Below are positions 36,712 through 36,757 of a stretch of 36,757 bases of DNA, in pieces. A model generated the notes under the pieces. The model was not told the origin of the DNA. It searched no databases and saw only the letters and a program-made list of their open reading frames with translations. Positions within the stretch are counted from its first letter, which is position 1; each line of letters opens with the position of its first letter. Made by a program: the position numbers and the translations under genes. The DNA is from Prochlorococcus sp. AG-670-O17 (GTDB taxonomy: Bacteria > Cyanobacteriota > Cyanobacteriia > PCC-6307 > Cyanobiaceae): the NCBI GenBank assembly GCA_003211315.1, contig QCTC01000010.1, positions 1-36,757 on the forward strand, in the 5' to 3' direction.

Positions 36712-36757
36712 AAAGTTTTTATTGAAAAAAATCAGAGATCCCAAGATTTAAATCATT

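Larger units (their letters stand above)
34440..36757. other. Gene-poor, decayed zone next to tRNA-fMet (possible island edge)
   Basis: After the terminator behind the initiator tRNA, the dense coding pattern of the window stops. About 2.3 kb holds only micro-genes, coupled small pairs and interrupted frames on both strands, with non-coding AT-rich gaps (36035-36122, 36210-36354, 36712-36757) where I see nothing. Islands in Prochlorococcus often sit beside tRNA genes, which makes this plausible as an island border. I found no integrase, transposase, long repeat or copy of the tRNA 3' end here. Confidence 0.4.

Noticed and set aside
34440-36757. Search for a CRISPR array, integrase or transposase in the gene-poor end
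   Set aside because: No regular spaced repeats and no recognisable recombinase frame were seen.

Overview
The window looks like a piece of a picocyanobacterial chromosome, most probably a very AT-rich Prochlorococcus of the high-light-adapted type. The evidence is the extreme A+T content, dense packing with short or overlapping gene junctions, chlorophyll genes (acsF, chlH), a probable photosystem II micro-peptide (psb30/ycf12), plastid-type reading frames (Ycf20-like, Ycf36/CGLD27-like) and many small families I know only from cyanobacteria (DUF2996, DUF2949, DUF3038, DUF4335, DUF3318, DUF6447). The clade assignment is inferred from composition and gene content, not from a search.

Layout. 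1-1.9 kb: the 5' part of an ftsH-type protease on the minus strand, rpmF on plus, then a minus-strand run psb30 -> HAD phosphatase -> Ycf20-like protein. 1.95-11.5 kb: a long plus-strand block with a YkgJ-type Cys-cluster protein, two adjacent half-size GDT1/UPF0016 transporter genes, an RNase II/R-like protein that seems to have lost its catalytic residues, a LapA-like membrane protein, DUF2996, acsF, tldD, tldE/pmbA and fmt. A terC gene converges on fmt. 12.3-15.8 kb: mfd, then a 53-residue one-TM protein. 16.0-20.5 kb: a tightly packed minus-strand run that begins with dapB and continues with a conserved membrane protein, a UbiH-like FAD monooxygenase, DUF2949, DUF3038, DUF4335 and a small membrane protein. 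20.6-24.6 kb: chlH. 24.6-26.4 kb: minus-strand S4-domain peptide -> tpiA -> folP. 26.4-28.4 kb: an ABC exporter half-transporter and DUF6447. 28.4-31.7 kb: carB on minus. 31.8-34.4 kb: plus-strand DUF3318, rsfS, Ycf36/CGLD27-like, asparaginase, tRNA-fMet and a clear rho-independent terminator.

After the initiator tRNA the character changes. From about 34.45 kb to the end there are only micro-genes and what look like gene remains: frames interrupted by single-base changes or in-frame stops, and no large gene. This fits the edge of a variable island beside a tRNA gene, though I saw no integrase or duplicated att site.

Most of the window is ordinary core genome: chlorophyll synthesis (acsF, chlH), translation start (fmt and the initiator tRNA), ribosome hibernation (rsfS), lysine/peptidoglycan (dapB), folate, carbon metabolism, pyrimidine/arginine precursors (carB) and repair (mfd). 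The best candidates for something less well described are the catalytically degenerate RNB protein, the split GDT1 pair, the conserved DUF2949-DUF3038-DUF4335 run, the interrupted ftsH start, and the decayed micro-gene zone after the tRNA.
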